Part shown: piece by piece, positions 25,259 through 36,700 of the stretch | Position numbering within the stretch: the stretch's first letter is position 1 | How the letters are laid out: each line of letters starts with the position of its first letter | Origin: Janthinobacterium violaceinigrum | GTDB lineage: Bacteria; Pseudomonadota; Gammaproteobacteria; Burkholderiales; Burkholderiaceae_D | NCBI RefSeq assembly: GCF_009208555.1 | Contig: NZ_WFLI01000010.1 | Location: 62,001 to 126,000, forward strand | Direction of reading: 5' to 3' | DNA length: 64,000 bases | The notes under the pieces: model-generated | What the model was told of the DNA's origin: nothing | Seen by the model: only the letters and a program-made list of their open reading frames with translations | Databases searched by the model: none | Program-made: the position numbers and the translations under genes

Positions 25259-25913
25259 CGCCTGGCCGGATCAGCCCGGCACCATCTTTCATTTCCCCGC
25301 CTTCTTCGCAGCCACCCGGCATGCCAGCTCCGCGCTGACGTGCCGGCTGGGCCTCCCATTTTCTTCGCAGCGCTGACCATCGCGTGCCCGCAGTGGCATT
25401 GTCAAGTGATGGGTTTTAAACTCGCCGTATATTTTTAATATCTCATTTTTGCAAGAATGTGACATGCCAGCGTGCAGTACAAAAGTACTGAGCTGGAGGC
25501 ATATCTTCATGTCGTAAAAATAACAATGTTTTATATTGCGATAATAATAATCCACCCTCCCTTTTTCCATGGTTTGGCCTGCGTGGAATAGCATCTTGGT
25601 AGTGGCAGACGGTCAACGTTGTTGCACAAAGACAACGAGTTTTTCTTTGAAACACAGCATTTTTAGGCCACTTCGCGGATGTTGGCGCTGTATGCATACG
25701 GGCTGCACCAATACGGTGAAAGAGACCCCCGGACAGGTATTTTCCCCTTCAATGGCGCGCTAAAATGGATCAATGTTGCTGATGGGAACTTTATTCTTTC
25801 ATTGTCATTGTATTTAACATTGATATTAAAAAAGTATTTTCCATTCAGCTCTTGTATTCCCCGTCAGTGCAGCCGGAAGCGGCGAGCCTGGCGCGGGCGC
25901 GCCGCCTGAAAGG
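25259..25913. other. AT-rich 655-bp intergenic region before the TPS locus
   Basis: No convincing gene on either strand; the short reading frames lack ribosome sites and family features. After an imperfect GC hairpin near 25313-25350 (possible sorB terminator) the sequence is much more AT-rich than the genes around it. It holds a small GTAC-AAAA-GTAC hairpin at 25477-25488, a candidate promoter at 25802-25829 and a GGCGC/GCGCC hairpin at 25890-25903 next to the tpsB ribosome site. Probable regulatory leader of the adhesin locus. Confidence 0.5.
25802..25829 (+). promoter_or_regulatory. Candidate promoter of the two-partner secretion operon
   Basis: TTGTCA at 25802-25807, a 16-base spacer and TATTAA at 25824-25829, in AT-rich DNA about 85 bp before tpsB. 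Confidence 0.35.
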
Positions 25914-27578
25914 ATGACCTTGAACACCAAATTACTTCCGCTGACCCTGTTGTTGATGATCCAGACCGCCTGGGCCGTCGATCCTCCTGGCGCCGGCAGC
26001 CAGTTGCAGCAGATTCCCGCCGCACCGCCGTTGCCGAAAGCGCCGCCCGCCATCCGTGTCCAGCAGGGCAACGTGCCCGCCACCACGGTGGGCGACACCA
26101 CGCGCATCACCGTGCAGCGCCTGCAGATCACGGCGCCGCCAGTCTTCACCGAGAGCGAACTGGTGGCCGCCACGGGATTTACCGCAGGCAGCGAACTGAC
26201 CCTGGGCGAGCTGCGCGCCATGGCGTCCAAAATTGCCAGCTATTACCAGAACCGCGGCTATTTCCTCGCGCAAGCCTATCTGCCCGCGCAAGATATCCAG
26301 GATGGCGTCGTCACGATCAACGTCTTGCCTGGCCAGTATGGCCAGGTACAACTGCGCAACCAGAGCAATCTGTCCAACGGCCTGGCCGGCACCGTGCTGG
26401 CGGGCCTGGACGGGCAGGCGATTGCCACGGCGCCGCTCGAGCGCCGCTTGCTGCTGCTGTCGGACTTGCCGGGTGTGCAGGTGAGCTCGACCCTGGCGCC
26501 GGGGGCGTCCTTGGGCGCGTCCGACCTGATCGTCGACGTGCAGCCGGGATCGCGGTTCAACGGCAGCATCGACCTGGACAACCAGGGCAACCGCTACACG
26601 GGCCGCAACCGCGTTGGCGCTACCCTGAACATCAATGAACTGGCCGGCATCGGCGACGTGGCCACCGTGCGCGCATTCACCTCGGCCGACGGCTTGAACT
26701 ATGGCCGCCTGGCCTACCAGGGGCAGGCAGGCTTGCTGCGCCTGGGCGGCGCCTACACGTATATGGACTACAAGCTGGGCAAGGAATTTGCCGTGCTCGA
26801 CGCCAAGGGAACGGCGAAGATCGCCAGCGCGTACGGCAGTTATCCGCTGGTCCGCTCGCGCAGCAACAACCTGTATGCGCAGGTCAGCTATGACGACAAG
26901 ACTTTCCAGGACCGCACGGAATCGACGGGCAGCGTCAACGACAAGAAGGCCAAGGTGTGGATGCTGAATCTGAATGGCGACAGCAAGGATGGCTGGGGCG
27001 GTGGCGGCGCGAGCACGTATTCCGTCACGTACACCACGGGCAAGATCGATATCGAGACGCCGGTAGCGTTGCTGATCGACCAGTTGACGGTGAAGAGCAA
27101 CGGCCACTTCAACAAGCTCGCCTTCAATGGCGCGCGCGTGCAAAGCCTGGGCGGCGAGACGAGCCTGTTCGGCACCCTCAGTGGCCAGGCCGCGTCGAAA
27201 AACCTCGACGTATCGGAAAAGATGGGCATCGGCGGCGTGGGCGGCGTGCGCGCCTATCCGGGCGGCGAGGCGTATGGCGACCAGGGTTATGTGTTGAACC
27301 TGGAACTGCGCCAGAACGTGACGGCGTTCACGGCCTTTCCCGGCCAGTTGCAGGTGCTGGCGTTTGCCGACACGGGCAGCGTCAAGCTGAACCGCGATGC
27401 CTGGAGCGCCGGCGAGAACCGCCGCACCCTGAGCGGGGCTGGTGTGGGCGCGACGTGGACGGGCGCCAACGCGCTCGTGCTGAAGGCGTATTACGCGCAC
27501 AAGCTGGGCAATGCCAAGGCGACCTCGGCACCGGATGCGGCAGGCCGCTTCTGGCTGCAAGCCGTCAAGTACTTTTAA
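25914..27578 (+). CDS. TpsB/FhaC-family two-partner secretion transporter
   Basis: A 554-residue outer-membrane Omp85-superfamily transporter (ShlB/FhaC/HecB) that exports its TpsA partner encoded next. A signal peptide (MIQTAWA) is followed by a proline-rich segment, POTRA domains (ITVQRLQITAPPVFTESELV; AMASKIASYYQNRGYFLAQAYLP, in two pieces) and a C-terminal 16-strand barrel ending KYF. The conserved VRGY/F loop motif appears as GVRAYPGGEAYGDQG, with Ala in place of Gly. ATG at 25914 has AGG immediately before it, so TTG at 25920 is a possible alternative start. The adhesin follows after 144 bp that contain a dispersed repeat. Confidence 0.9.
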   Translation: MTLNTKLLPLTLLLMIQTAWAVDPPGAGSQLQQIPAAPPLPKAPPAIRVQQGNVPATTVGDTTRITVQRLQITAPPVFTESELVAATGFTAGSELTLGELRAMASKIASYYQNRGYFLAQAYLPAQDIQDGVVTINVLPGQYGQVQLRNQSNLSNGLAGTVLAGLDGQAIATAPLERRLLLLSDLPGVQVSSTLAPGASLGASDLIVDVQPGSRFNGSIDLDNQGNRYTGRNRVGATLNINELAGIGDVATVRAFTSADGLNYGRLAYQGQAGLLRLGGAYTYMDYKLGKEFAVLDAKGTAKIASAYGSYPLVRSRSNNLYAQVSYDDKTFQDRTESTGSVNDKKAKVWMLNLNGDSKDGWGGGGASTYSVTYTTGKIDIETPVALLIDQLTVKSNGHFNKLAFNGARVQSLGGETSLFGTLSGQAASKNLDVSEKMGIGGVGGVRAYPGGEAYGDQGYVLNLELRQNVTAFTAFPGQLQVLAFADTGSVKLNRDAWSAGENRRTLSGAGVGATWTGANALVLKAYYAHKLGNAKATSAPDAAGRFWLQAVKYF

Positions 27579-27677
27579 AAACCTACTGCGCGTCGCGATT
27601 TGCAGCTTGCGATGCTCACTGTGCGTGCGCACAGCTGCGCTTCTCAGCCGCAACTCACATCCGCTCGCTACGGTTTT
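27579..27677. repeat. Dispersed 98-bp intergenic repeat, family A, copy 1
   Basis: The unit starts AAACCTACTGCGCG directly at the tpsB stop, has a central GCTCACTGTGC.TGCGCACAG palindromic core and ends CCGCTCGCTACGGTTT. Copy 2 lies at 47130-47227 between two sugar-transport genes. Both copies sit inside operons, so they do not act as strict terminators. Confidence 0.75.
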
Positions 27678-27722
27678 TTAGATGTTGAAAATAAATTAAA
27701 TCAAGATTATCAGGACACTGCC

Positions 27723-30700
27723 ATGAACCGCATCTACCGCTCCATCTGGAACCAGGCCACCGGCGCTTACGCCGCCGTTTCCGAAAACGTCAAATCCGCC
27801 GGCAAGCGCTCGATGCCGGGCAGCAGCGGGGGCGGCGCGCATTTCGCCCTGACCAGCATGGCGGCGGCGCTGATGCTCGGGTATGGTTCCCTGGCCCTGG
27901 CGGGGCCGGCGGGCGGCACGGTGGTGGCGGGCCAGGCTTCCATCAATGGTACGCCGGGCAATACCGTGATCCAACAGGGCAGCCAGAACGCCGTCATCAA
28001 CTGGGCCAGTTTTAATATCGGCAAGGGCGAATCGGTGCAGTTCCAGCAGCCCAACAGCAATGCGGTGGCCCTGAACCGCGTGCTGGGCAATGACGGCACG
28101 ACCATCCTGGGCAACTTGTCGGCCAATGGCAAGGTGTTCATCGTCAACCCGAACGGCGTGCTGTTCGGCCACGGCGCGTCCGTGAACACGGCGGGCCTGG
28201 TGGCCTCGACCCTCGATATCAGCAACGCCGACTTCATGGCGGGCAAGTACCAGTTTGCCGGCAATGGCACGGGTAAAGTCTTGAACCAGGGCAGCATCAG
28301 CGCGCCGGGCGGCTATGTGGCCTTGCTGGGCGCTAATGTGTCGAATGAGGGCACGATCCAGGCCCGCCTGGGCTCGGTAGCCCTGGCGGCGGGCCGCGCC
28401 ATCACCCTGGACGTGGCGGGCGATGGCTTGCTGAACGTGGCGGTGGACCGGGGCGCCGTGGGCGCGCTGGTCAATAACGGCGGCTTGATCCAGGCCGATG
28501 GCGGCAGCGTGGTCCTGACGGCGCAGGCGGCGGGCGACTTGCTGAAAACCGTCGTCAACAACACGGGCGTGATCGAGGCACACAGCATCGACACGCGCGG
28601 CGGCACGATCAAGCTGCTGGGCGACATGCAAAGCGGCACGGTGAACGCGGCGGGCACCCTGGACGCCAGCGCGCCGGAGGGCGGCAATGGCGGCTTCATC
28701 GACACCTCGGCCGCGCACGTGAAGATCGACGATGGTCTGAAGGTGACGACGGCATCGGCCAAGGGCTTGTCCGGCACCTGGCTGATCGATCCGACCGATT
28801 TCAATATCGCCGTTTCCGGCGGCGACATGACGGGCACTTTCCTGAGCAACTCCTTGAAATCGGGCAATGTGCAGATCCAGAGCGTCTCGGGCGGCAGCGG
28901 CACGCAGGGCAATATCAACGTCAACGACAACATCAACTGGACGGCCAACAAGCTGACCCTGACGGCGCAAAACAATATCAATATCAACAAGGCCATGCGC
29001 GGCGCGGGCACGGCCAGCCTGGCGCTCGAATATGGCCAGAGCGGGGTCGCCGCCGGCAATCTGTCCACCTACAACGTCAAGGCGGAAGTCGACCTGCCAT
29101 CGGGTAACAATTTCAGCACCAAGCTGGGCAGTAACGGCAGCGTGACCGTGTATCAGGTGATCAACAGCCTGGGCGCTTTCAACAGCACGAGCGGCAACGA
29201 TGTGCAGGGCATGCAGGGCAATTTGTCCGGCAACTATGTACTGGGCAGCAATATCGATGCCAGCGCCACGGGCAGCTGGGACATTGGCAAGGGATTTGTG
29301 CCCATCGGCAGCGCCGTGACGCCCTTCACGGGCAAGTTTGACGGCCTGGGGCATGAGCTGTATGGCTTGACCATCAACCGCCCCGAGATGCCGGTGGGGA
29401 TGTTCGGCAACATCGGTACCGCCGGCAGCGTGCGCAACCTGAGCTTGAGCAATGTCAATATTTCGGGTTCGCAAGCCGTGTTCAGCGCCAGCTACACGGA
29501 TATTGGCGCGCTGGCGGGGCGCAACAACGGCACCATCGAGAACGTGGCCAGCAGCGGCGCCGTGCATGGTTCCGGCTATATCAACATGGGCGCGCTGGTG
29601 GGCACCAATGCCGGCACGCTCAGCAACAGCCGCGCCGCCGGCACCGTCGTTGCCGGCGCGTATGGCGCCGCCGGCGGCCTGGTGGGCGTGAATGCGGCAG
29701 GCGGCTTGATCAAGGGCAGTTCCAGCGCCGTGGCCACCACCTCGGCCAATTATTTCGCCGGCGGTCTGGCAGTCTTCAACCGCGGCACGATCAGCGACAG
29801 CTACGCCACGGGCGCCATCAGCGTCGGCAGTGCTGGCGGCAGCTATGGCGGCGGCCTGGCCGCCATTAACGACGCCACCGGCGTGGTGACGAACAGCTAT
29901 GCCACGGGCAATGTCACGGGTGTATCCGGCTTGGGCGGCCTGCTGGGCAGGATAGAGTCGGGCGGCACGGTCGATAACAGCTATGCCACCGGCAATGTGA
30001 CAGGCACTGGCAATAACATCGGCGGCCTGGTCGGCTTGTCGTATGGCCCGATACGCAACAGCTACGCTACCGGCAATGTGACTGCCAATTCCACCGTGGG
30101 CGGTGTCGTCGGCTACAACCTTTCGACAATGACGAACGTCTATTACTCTGGCAAGCTCACGGCGGGGGGGGCCAGCGTCGGCATGATCGTCGGCGACAAC
30201 AACGGCGGCACGGTGACGAATGCCTATTTCGACAAGAGCTTGAATGGCGCGATCGCCGCCATCGGCGTGACTGGCAACGCTGCCACCTCGAACGCGCTGG
30301 GCCTAACCAGTGCGCAGATGTTGCAAGGCAGTAATTTCGCAGGTTTCAATTTCACTAGCACTGCCGGTGCGGCGGGCAACAACTGGGTGATCGTCAGCGG
30401 CGATGGTTCCATCAATGGCGCGAGCGCCGGTACGCGCCCCATGCTGGCGTCGGAGTGGTCGAACACCATCAATTCCACGCACCAGCTGCAATTGATGGCA
30501 ATGAACAAGGCCGCCAGCTACACGCTGGGCAGCAGCTTCAGCGCAGCCAGCACGGCGGCGAACGGCAACGATGTGTGGGGCGGTACGGGCTTTATTCCCG
30601 TCGGTACGGCAGGTTCGGCCTTCACGGGCAGCCTGGACGGCACCGGCCATATCATTTCCAGCCTGAACATCGCCAAGGCGGGCGCGAGCAACGTGGGCCT

Positions 30701-33700
30701 GTTCGGCGCCATCGGCAGCGGGGGCGTGGTGGCGAATATCGGCTTGTCCGGCGGCAGCGTAGCGGGCGGCACGAATGTGGGCGCCTTGGCCGGCAGCAAT
30801 GCGGGCACGATCAGCGGCAGCTTTGCCACCAGCGGCGTGACGAGCACCTCCACCGGAGGTGGCCTGGTGGGCAGCAATACGGGCACGGTCGTAAACAGCT
30901 ATGCCAGCGGCGCCGTGAGCGGCGGCGGCACCGTCGGCGGCCTGGTCGGCAGCAATGGCGGCAGCATCGCCACCAGCTACGCGAACGGCAGCGTGAGCGG
31001 TGTCAGCAGCGTGGGCGGCCTGGCAGGCGCCAATGCGGGCAGCGTCACGGGCAGCTACTGGGACACACAGAGCAGCAGCCAGGGGACCAGCGCGGGCGGC
31101 ACGGCCATGACGACGGCGCAGATGAAAAACCTGTCGAACTACACGGGGGCGGGCTGGGAATTGGCGCAGATGTGGGTGGTCTACGATGGCCAGAGCGCGC
31201 CTTTCCTGCGCTCGTTCATGAAGCAGATCGCCGTGCGCGTTTCCTACGACAGCAAGGTGTATGACGGCGTGGCCTATGGGGGCGGCAGCAATAGCGTCAC
31301 CTACTCGAACACGGTGGCAGGCGCCAGTCTGCTGGGCACGCCCGTGTATGCGGGCAATGCCACTGGCGCTGTCAACGCAGGAACGTATGGCGTGTCGGCC
31401 AGCGGCCTGTACTCGTCGGGCGGCCAGTCCGGCTATGCGATCAGCTATATTGATGGCGGCCTGGTGATTACGCCCAAGTCCGTAACCCTGAGCGGCGCGG
31501 CCGTGACGGGCAAGGTCTACGACGGCACGACCACGGCCTCCATCAGCGGTACCCTGAATGGCGTGCTGGCTGGCGACCTGGCCAATGTAAGTTCGGCCGT
31601 GAGCGGCACGTATGCGAGCAAGAATGCAGGCAGTAACATTGCCGTGACAACCAATGCCACCCTGGGCGGCAGCGCCGGCGGCAATTATGCGCTCGTACCT
31701 GTCGTTGGCTTGACGGGCAACATCGGCAAGGCCACCATCAGCGGCGTGACCGGCATCGTGGCCGGCAACAAGACGTATGACGGCAGCGCCGCCGCCAGCC
31801 TGAACACGGCAGGCGCCACGTTTGCGGGCATGGTAGGCGGCGACAGCTTGACGGTGTCGGGCGCCAGCGGCAGCTTTGCCGACAAGAATGCGGGCAACGG
31901 CAAGGCCGTCAGCATCAGCGGTATTGTTCTGGGCGGCCTTGACGCGGGCAATTACAACTTGACGGGCACGACGGCCAGCAGCGCAGCCGATATCAGCAAG
32001 GCCAACATCACGGGCGTGGCGGGCATCGTGGCCGGCAACAAGGTGTACGACGGCAGTGCCGCCGCCAGCCTGAACACGGCAGGGGCCACGTTTGCGGGCA
32101 TGGTGGGCGGCGACAGCCTGACGGTGTCGGGCGCCAGCGGCAGCTTCGTCGACAAGAATGCCGCCAACGGCAAGACGGTCAATGTCAGCGGCATGAGCTT
32201 GGGCGGCACGGACGCCGATAACTATAATTTGCTCAGCAGCACGACCAGCACGACGGCCAACATCAGCAAGGCCACCATTGCCAGCGTCGGCGGCATCGTG
32301 GCTGGCAACAAGACGTATGATGGCACTGCCGCCGCCAGCCTGAACACGGCGGGCGCCACGTTTGCCGGCATGCTCGGTGGCGACAGCTTGACGGTCTCGG
32401 GCGCCAGCGGCAGTTTTGCCGACAAGAATGCGGGCAATGGCAAGGCCGTCAGCATCAGCGGTATTGTTCTGGGCGGCCTTGACGCGGGCAATTACAACCT
32501 GACGGGCACCACGGCCAGCAGCACAGCCGATATCAGCAAGGCCACCATCAGCGGCGTGGCCGGCATCGTCGCCGGCAACAAGGTGTATGACGGCAGCGCC
32601 GCCGCCAGCCTGAATACGGCAGGCGCCACGTTTACGGGCATGGTGGGCGGCGACAGCTTGACGGTGTCGGGCGCCAGCGGCAGCTTTGCCGACAAGAACG
32701 CGGGCAATGGCAAGACGGTCAATGTCAGCGGCATCACCTTGGGCGGCACGGATGCCGGCAACTACAACCTGACCAGCAGCACGGCCAGCAGCAGCGCGAA
32801 TATCAGCAAGGCCAACATCAATGGCGTGACCGGCATTGTTGCTGAAAATAAAGTGTATGACGGCAATGCCACTGCCAGCCTGAATACGGCGGGCGCCGCA
32901 TTTGCGGGCATGGTGGCCGGCGACAGCTTGAGCGTGTCAGGCGCCAGCGGTAGTTTTGCCGACAAGAATGCGGGCAATGGCAAGGTGGTCAGCATCAGCG
33001 GCATCGCGCTGGGCGGCACGGATGCGGGCAACTACAACCTGACCGGCACCACGGCCAGCAGCAGTGCCGATATCGGCAAGGCCACCATCGCCAGCGTGAG
33101 TGGCCTGGTGGCTGGCAACAAGGTGTACGACGGTAACATGACCGCCAGCCTGAACACTGCAGGCGCCGCTTTCAGCGGCATGGTGGCCGGCGACAACCTG
33201 ACGGTGTCCAACGCGGTCGGCACGTTCAGCGACAAGAACGCGGGCAATGGCAAAGTCGTCAATGTCAGCGGCATCGTGCTGGGCGGCACGGATGCGGGCA
33301 ATTACAACCTGGCCAGCGACACGGCCGCCAGCAGTGCGAATATCAGCGCCAAGGCGTTGACATTGACGGGCTTGAGTGGCGGCAATAAAGTCTACGATGG
33401 CACGGCCAATGCGAGCCTGACCGGCGGCACCTTGAATGGCCTGGTCAACGCGGAAACTCTGGCCTTTATCGTCCAGGGTGCAAGTTACAGCGACAAGAAC
33501 GCGGGCACGGGCAAGACCATTACGGTTGGCGGCGTGACCTTGAACGATGGCACCGGCCTGGCCAGCAACTACACGCTCAGTGCGCCTGCCAGCCTGACGG
33601 GCGATATCACGAAGGCAACGATTTCCGGTATTAGCGGTTTGACTGCCTTGGACAAGGTCTATAACGGCAACCTCAACGTCAGCCTCAGTCCCAGCCTGGC

Positions 33701-36700
33701 TGTCATCAATGGCAAGATTGCGGGCGACGACGTGCAATTGTTCAGTGCGAACGGGGCGTTCACGGATAAGAACGTGGGAAGCAACAAGACCGTCAATATC
33801 ACCAATATTGCCCTGTCCGGCAGCGACCTGGGAAATTACAATTTCATCAACAACACGGCCAGCGCCACGGCCAGTATCAGGCCCAAGGCAGTCACGCTCT
33901 CCGGTGTGACGGCGGGCAATAAGGTCTACGATGGCACGACGGCGGCCGTGTTGTCGGGCGGAACCTTGAGCGGCATGGTCGCGGGTGAAACGCTGGGCTT
34001 CAGCGGCGGCGTCGGGACCTTCAGCGACAAGAACGCGGGCACGGGCAAGCTGGTCACGATCAGCGGTACTGTCTTGCAGGATGGCACTGGCCTGGCCAGC
34101 AATTACACCTTCACCAGCCCAGGCAATGTGAGCGCCAACATCGGCAAGGCAAGCATCAGCAGTGTGACGAACGTGGGCGTCAATAACAAGACTTACGACG
34201 GCCTGGCGGATGCCACGCTCACGGGCGTGGCCACCTTCAATGGCAAGATCGGCAACGATAGCCTGACGTTGTCCGGCAGCGGTGCCTTTGGCGACAAGAA
34301 TGCGGGCAATGGCAAGACTGTCAATGTCAGCGGCATCACCCTCGGTGGCGCGGACGCGGGCAACTACACCCTGGCCAGCACGACGTCCAGCAGCGTGGCC
34401 GATATCACGCCGAAAGCCCTGACGGTGACGGGCCAGGTGGCGGGCAACAAGGTCTACGACGGCAATGCGGTGGCGCAACTTACCGGCGGCAGCCTGAGCG
34501 GCCTGGTGGGCGACGAAACCCTGGGCATCGGCGGCCAGACGGCCGCGTTCAGCGACAAGAACGCGGGCAGTGCGAAGGCCGTGACGGTCAGCGGCACCAC
34601 CTTGCTCGACGGCTCCGGTTCGGCCAGCAATTACACGGTCAGCAACCCGACGGGCTTGACGGCCAGCATCACGCCGAAAGCCCTGACGGTCGTGGGCCAG
34701 GTGGCGGGCAACAAGGTCTACGACGGCAATGCGGTGGCGCAACTCATCGGCGGCAGCCTGGCCGGCCTGGTGGGCGACGAAACCCTGGCCATCGGCGGGC
34801 AGACGGCCGCGTTCAGCGACAAGAATGCGGGCAGTGCGAAGGCCGTGACGGTCAGCGGCACCACCTTGCTCGACGGTTCCGGTTCGGCCAGCAATTACAC
34901 GGTCAGCAACCCGACGGGCTTGACGGCCAGCATCACGCCGAAAGCCCTGACGGTCGTGGGCCAGGTGGCGGGCAACAAGGTCTATGATGGCAATGCGGTG
35001 GCGCAACTCATCAGCGGCAGCCTGAGCGGCCTGGTGGGCGACGAAACCCTGGCCATCGGCGGGCAGACGGCAGCGTTCAGCGACAAGAATGCGGGCAGTG
35101 CGAAGGCCGTGACGGTCAGCGGCACCACCTTGCTCGATGGTACTGGGGCGGCCAGCAACTACACGGTCAGCAACCCGACGGGCTTGACGGCCAGCATCAC
35201 GCCGAAAGCCCTGACGGTGACGGGCCAGGTGGCGGGCAACAAGGTCTACGACGGCAATGCGGTGGCGCTACTCACCGGCGGCAGCCTGAGCGGCCTGGTG
35301 GGCGACGAAACCCTGGCCATCGGCGGCCAGACGGCAGCGTTCAACGACAAGAATGCGGGCAGTGCGAAGGCCGTGACGGTCAGCGGCACCACCTTGCTCG
35401 ACGGCTCCGGTTCGGCCAGCAACTACACGGTCAGCAATCCGACGGGCTTGACGGCCAGCATCACGCCGAAAGCCCTGACGGTCACGGGCCAGGTGGCGGG
35501 CAACAAGGTCTACGACGGCAATGCGGTGGCGCAACTCACCGGCGGCAGCCTGGCCGGCCTGGTGGGCGGCGAAACCCTGGCCATCGGCGGCCAGACGGCG
35601 GCCTTCAGCGACAAGAATGCGGGCAGTGCGAAGGCCGTGACGGTCAGCGGCACCACCTTGTTCGACGGCTCCGGTTCGGCCAGCAACTACACGGTCAGCA
35701 ACCCGACGGGCTTGACGGCCAGTATCACGCCGAAAGCCCTGACGGTCACGGGCCAGGTGGCGGGCAACAAGGTCTACGACGGCAATGCGGTGGCGCAACT
35801 TATCGGCGGCAGCCTGAGCGGCCTGGTGGGCGACGAAACCCTGGCCATCGGCGGCCAGACGGCAGCGTTCAGCGACAAGAATGCGGGCAGTGCGAAGGCC
35901 GTGACGGTCAGCGGCACCACCTTGTTCGACGGCTCCGGTTCGGCCAGCAACTACACGGTCAGCAACCCGATGGGCTTGACGGCCAGCATCACGCCAGCAT
36001 CGATCAGCGCCATTGCCGGTATCGTGGCAGCGAACAAGGTGTACGACGGCAGCACGGCGGCCAGCCTGAACCTGGCGGGGGCCAGCTTCAATGGCATGGT
36101 GGCCGGCGATGCCTTGAGCCTGGCCAGCGGCCCCGTCGTCGGTACATTCGGCGACAAGAATGCCGCAGCGGGCAAGACCGTGACCATCAGCGGTCTGGGC
36201 CTGGGCGGCGCCGATGCGGGCAACTATGTACTGGCCAGCAACCTGGCCAGTACCACGGCGGATATCACGCCCGCCACCCTGACGGTCAGTGCCAGTGCCC
36301 TCAACAAGGTGTATGACGCCACCACGAATGCCGTGGTCACGCTGCGCGACAACCGCATCGGCAATGATCAGCTGAGCATTGCCAGCAATGGCGCCAGCTT
36401 CGGCGACAAGAATGCGGGCTTGGGCAAGACGGTGACGGTGGCCGGCATACGCCTGAGCGGCGCGGATGCGGGCAATTATGTGGTCAACAGCACCGCCAGC
36501 AGCACGGCCACGATTGCGCAGGCAGCGCTGACGGTGAAGGTCGACAACGCTGAAAAAGACCAGGGACGCGCCAATCCCGACTTCAGCGCCGTCTACAGCG
36601 GCTTGCTCGGTGGCGACACGCTGGCCGCTGAAGTGAGCGGCAAGCTGGTGTTCAGCACGCCGGCGACGACGGCTTCCGCGGCAGGCAACTATCTGGTATC

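Noticed and set aside
25690..25770. Riboswitch in the leader before tpsB
   Set aside because: Short GC-rich segments were inspected, but none matches the conserved core of a riboswitch class I know, and the downstream genes give no metabolite hint.
25932..27653. 573-codon antisense frame over tpsB
   Set aside because: The plus-strand gene has signal peptide, POTRA and barrel features; the antisense frame has none.
32937..35006. 689-codon antisense frame inside the adhesin gene
   Set aside because: It is a periodic product of the 264/270-bp repeats read backwards, with no start signals and no recognisable domain.
31725..36000. CRISPR-like repeated DNA
   Set aside because: The repeats are 264-270 bp, adjacent without unique spacers and in frame within an adhesin gene; no cas genes are present.
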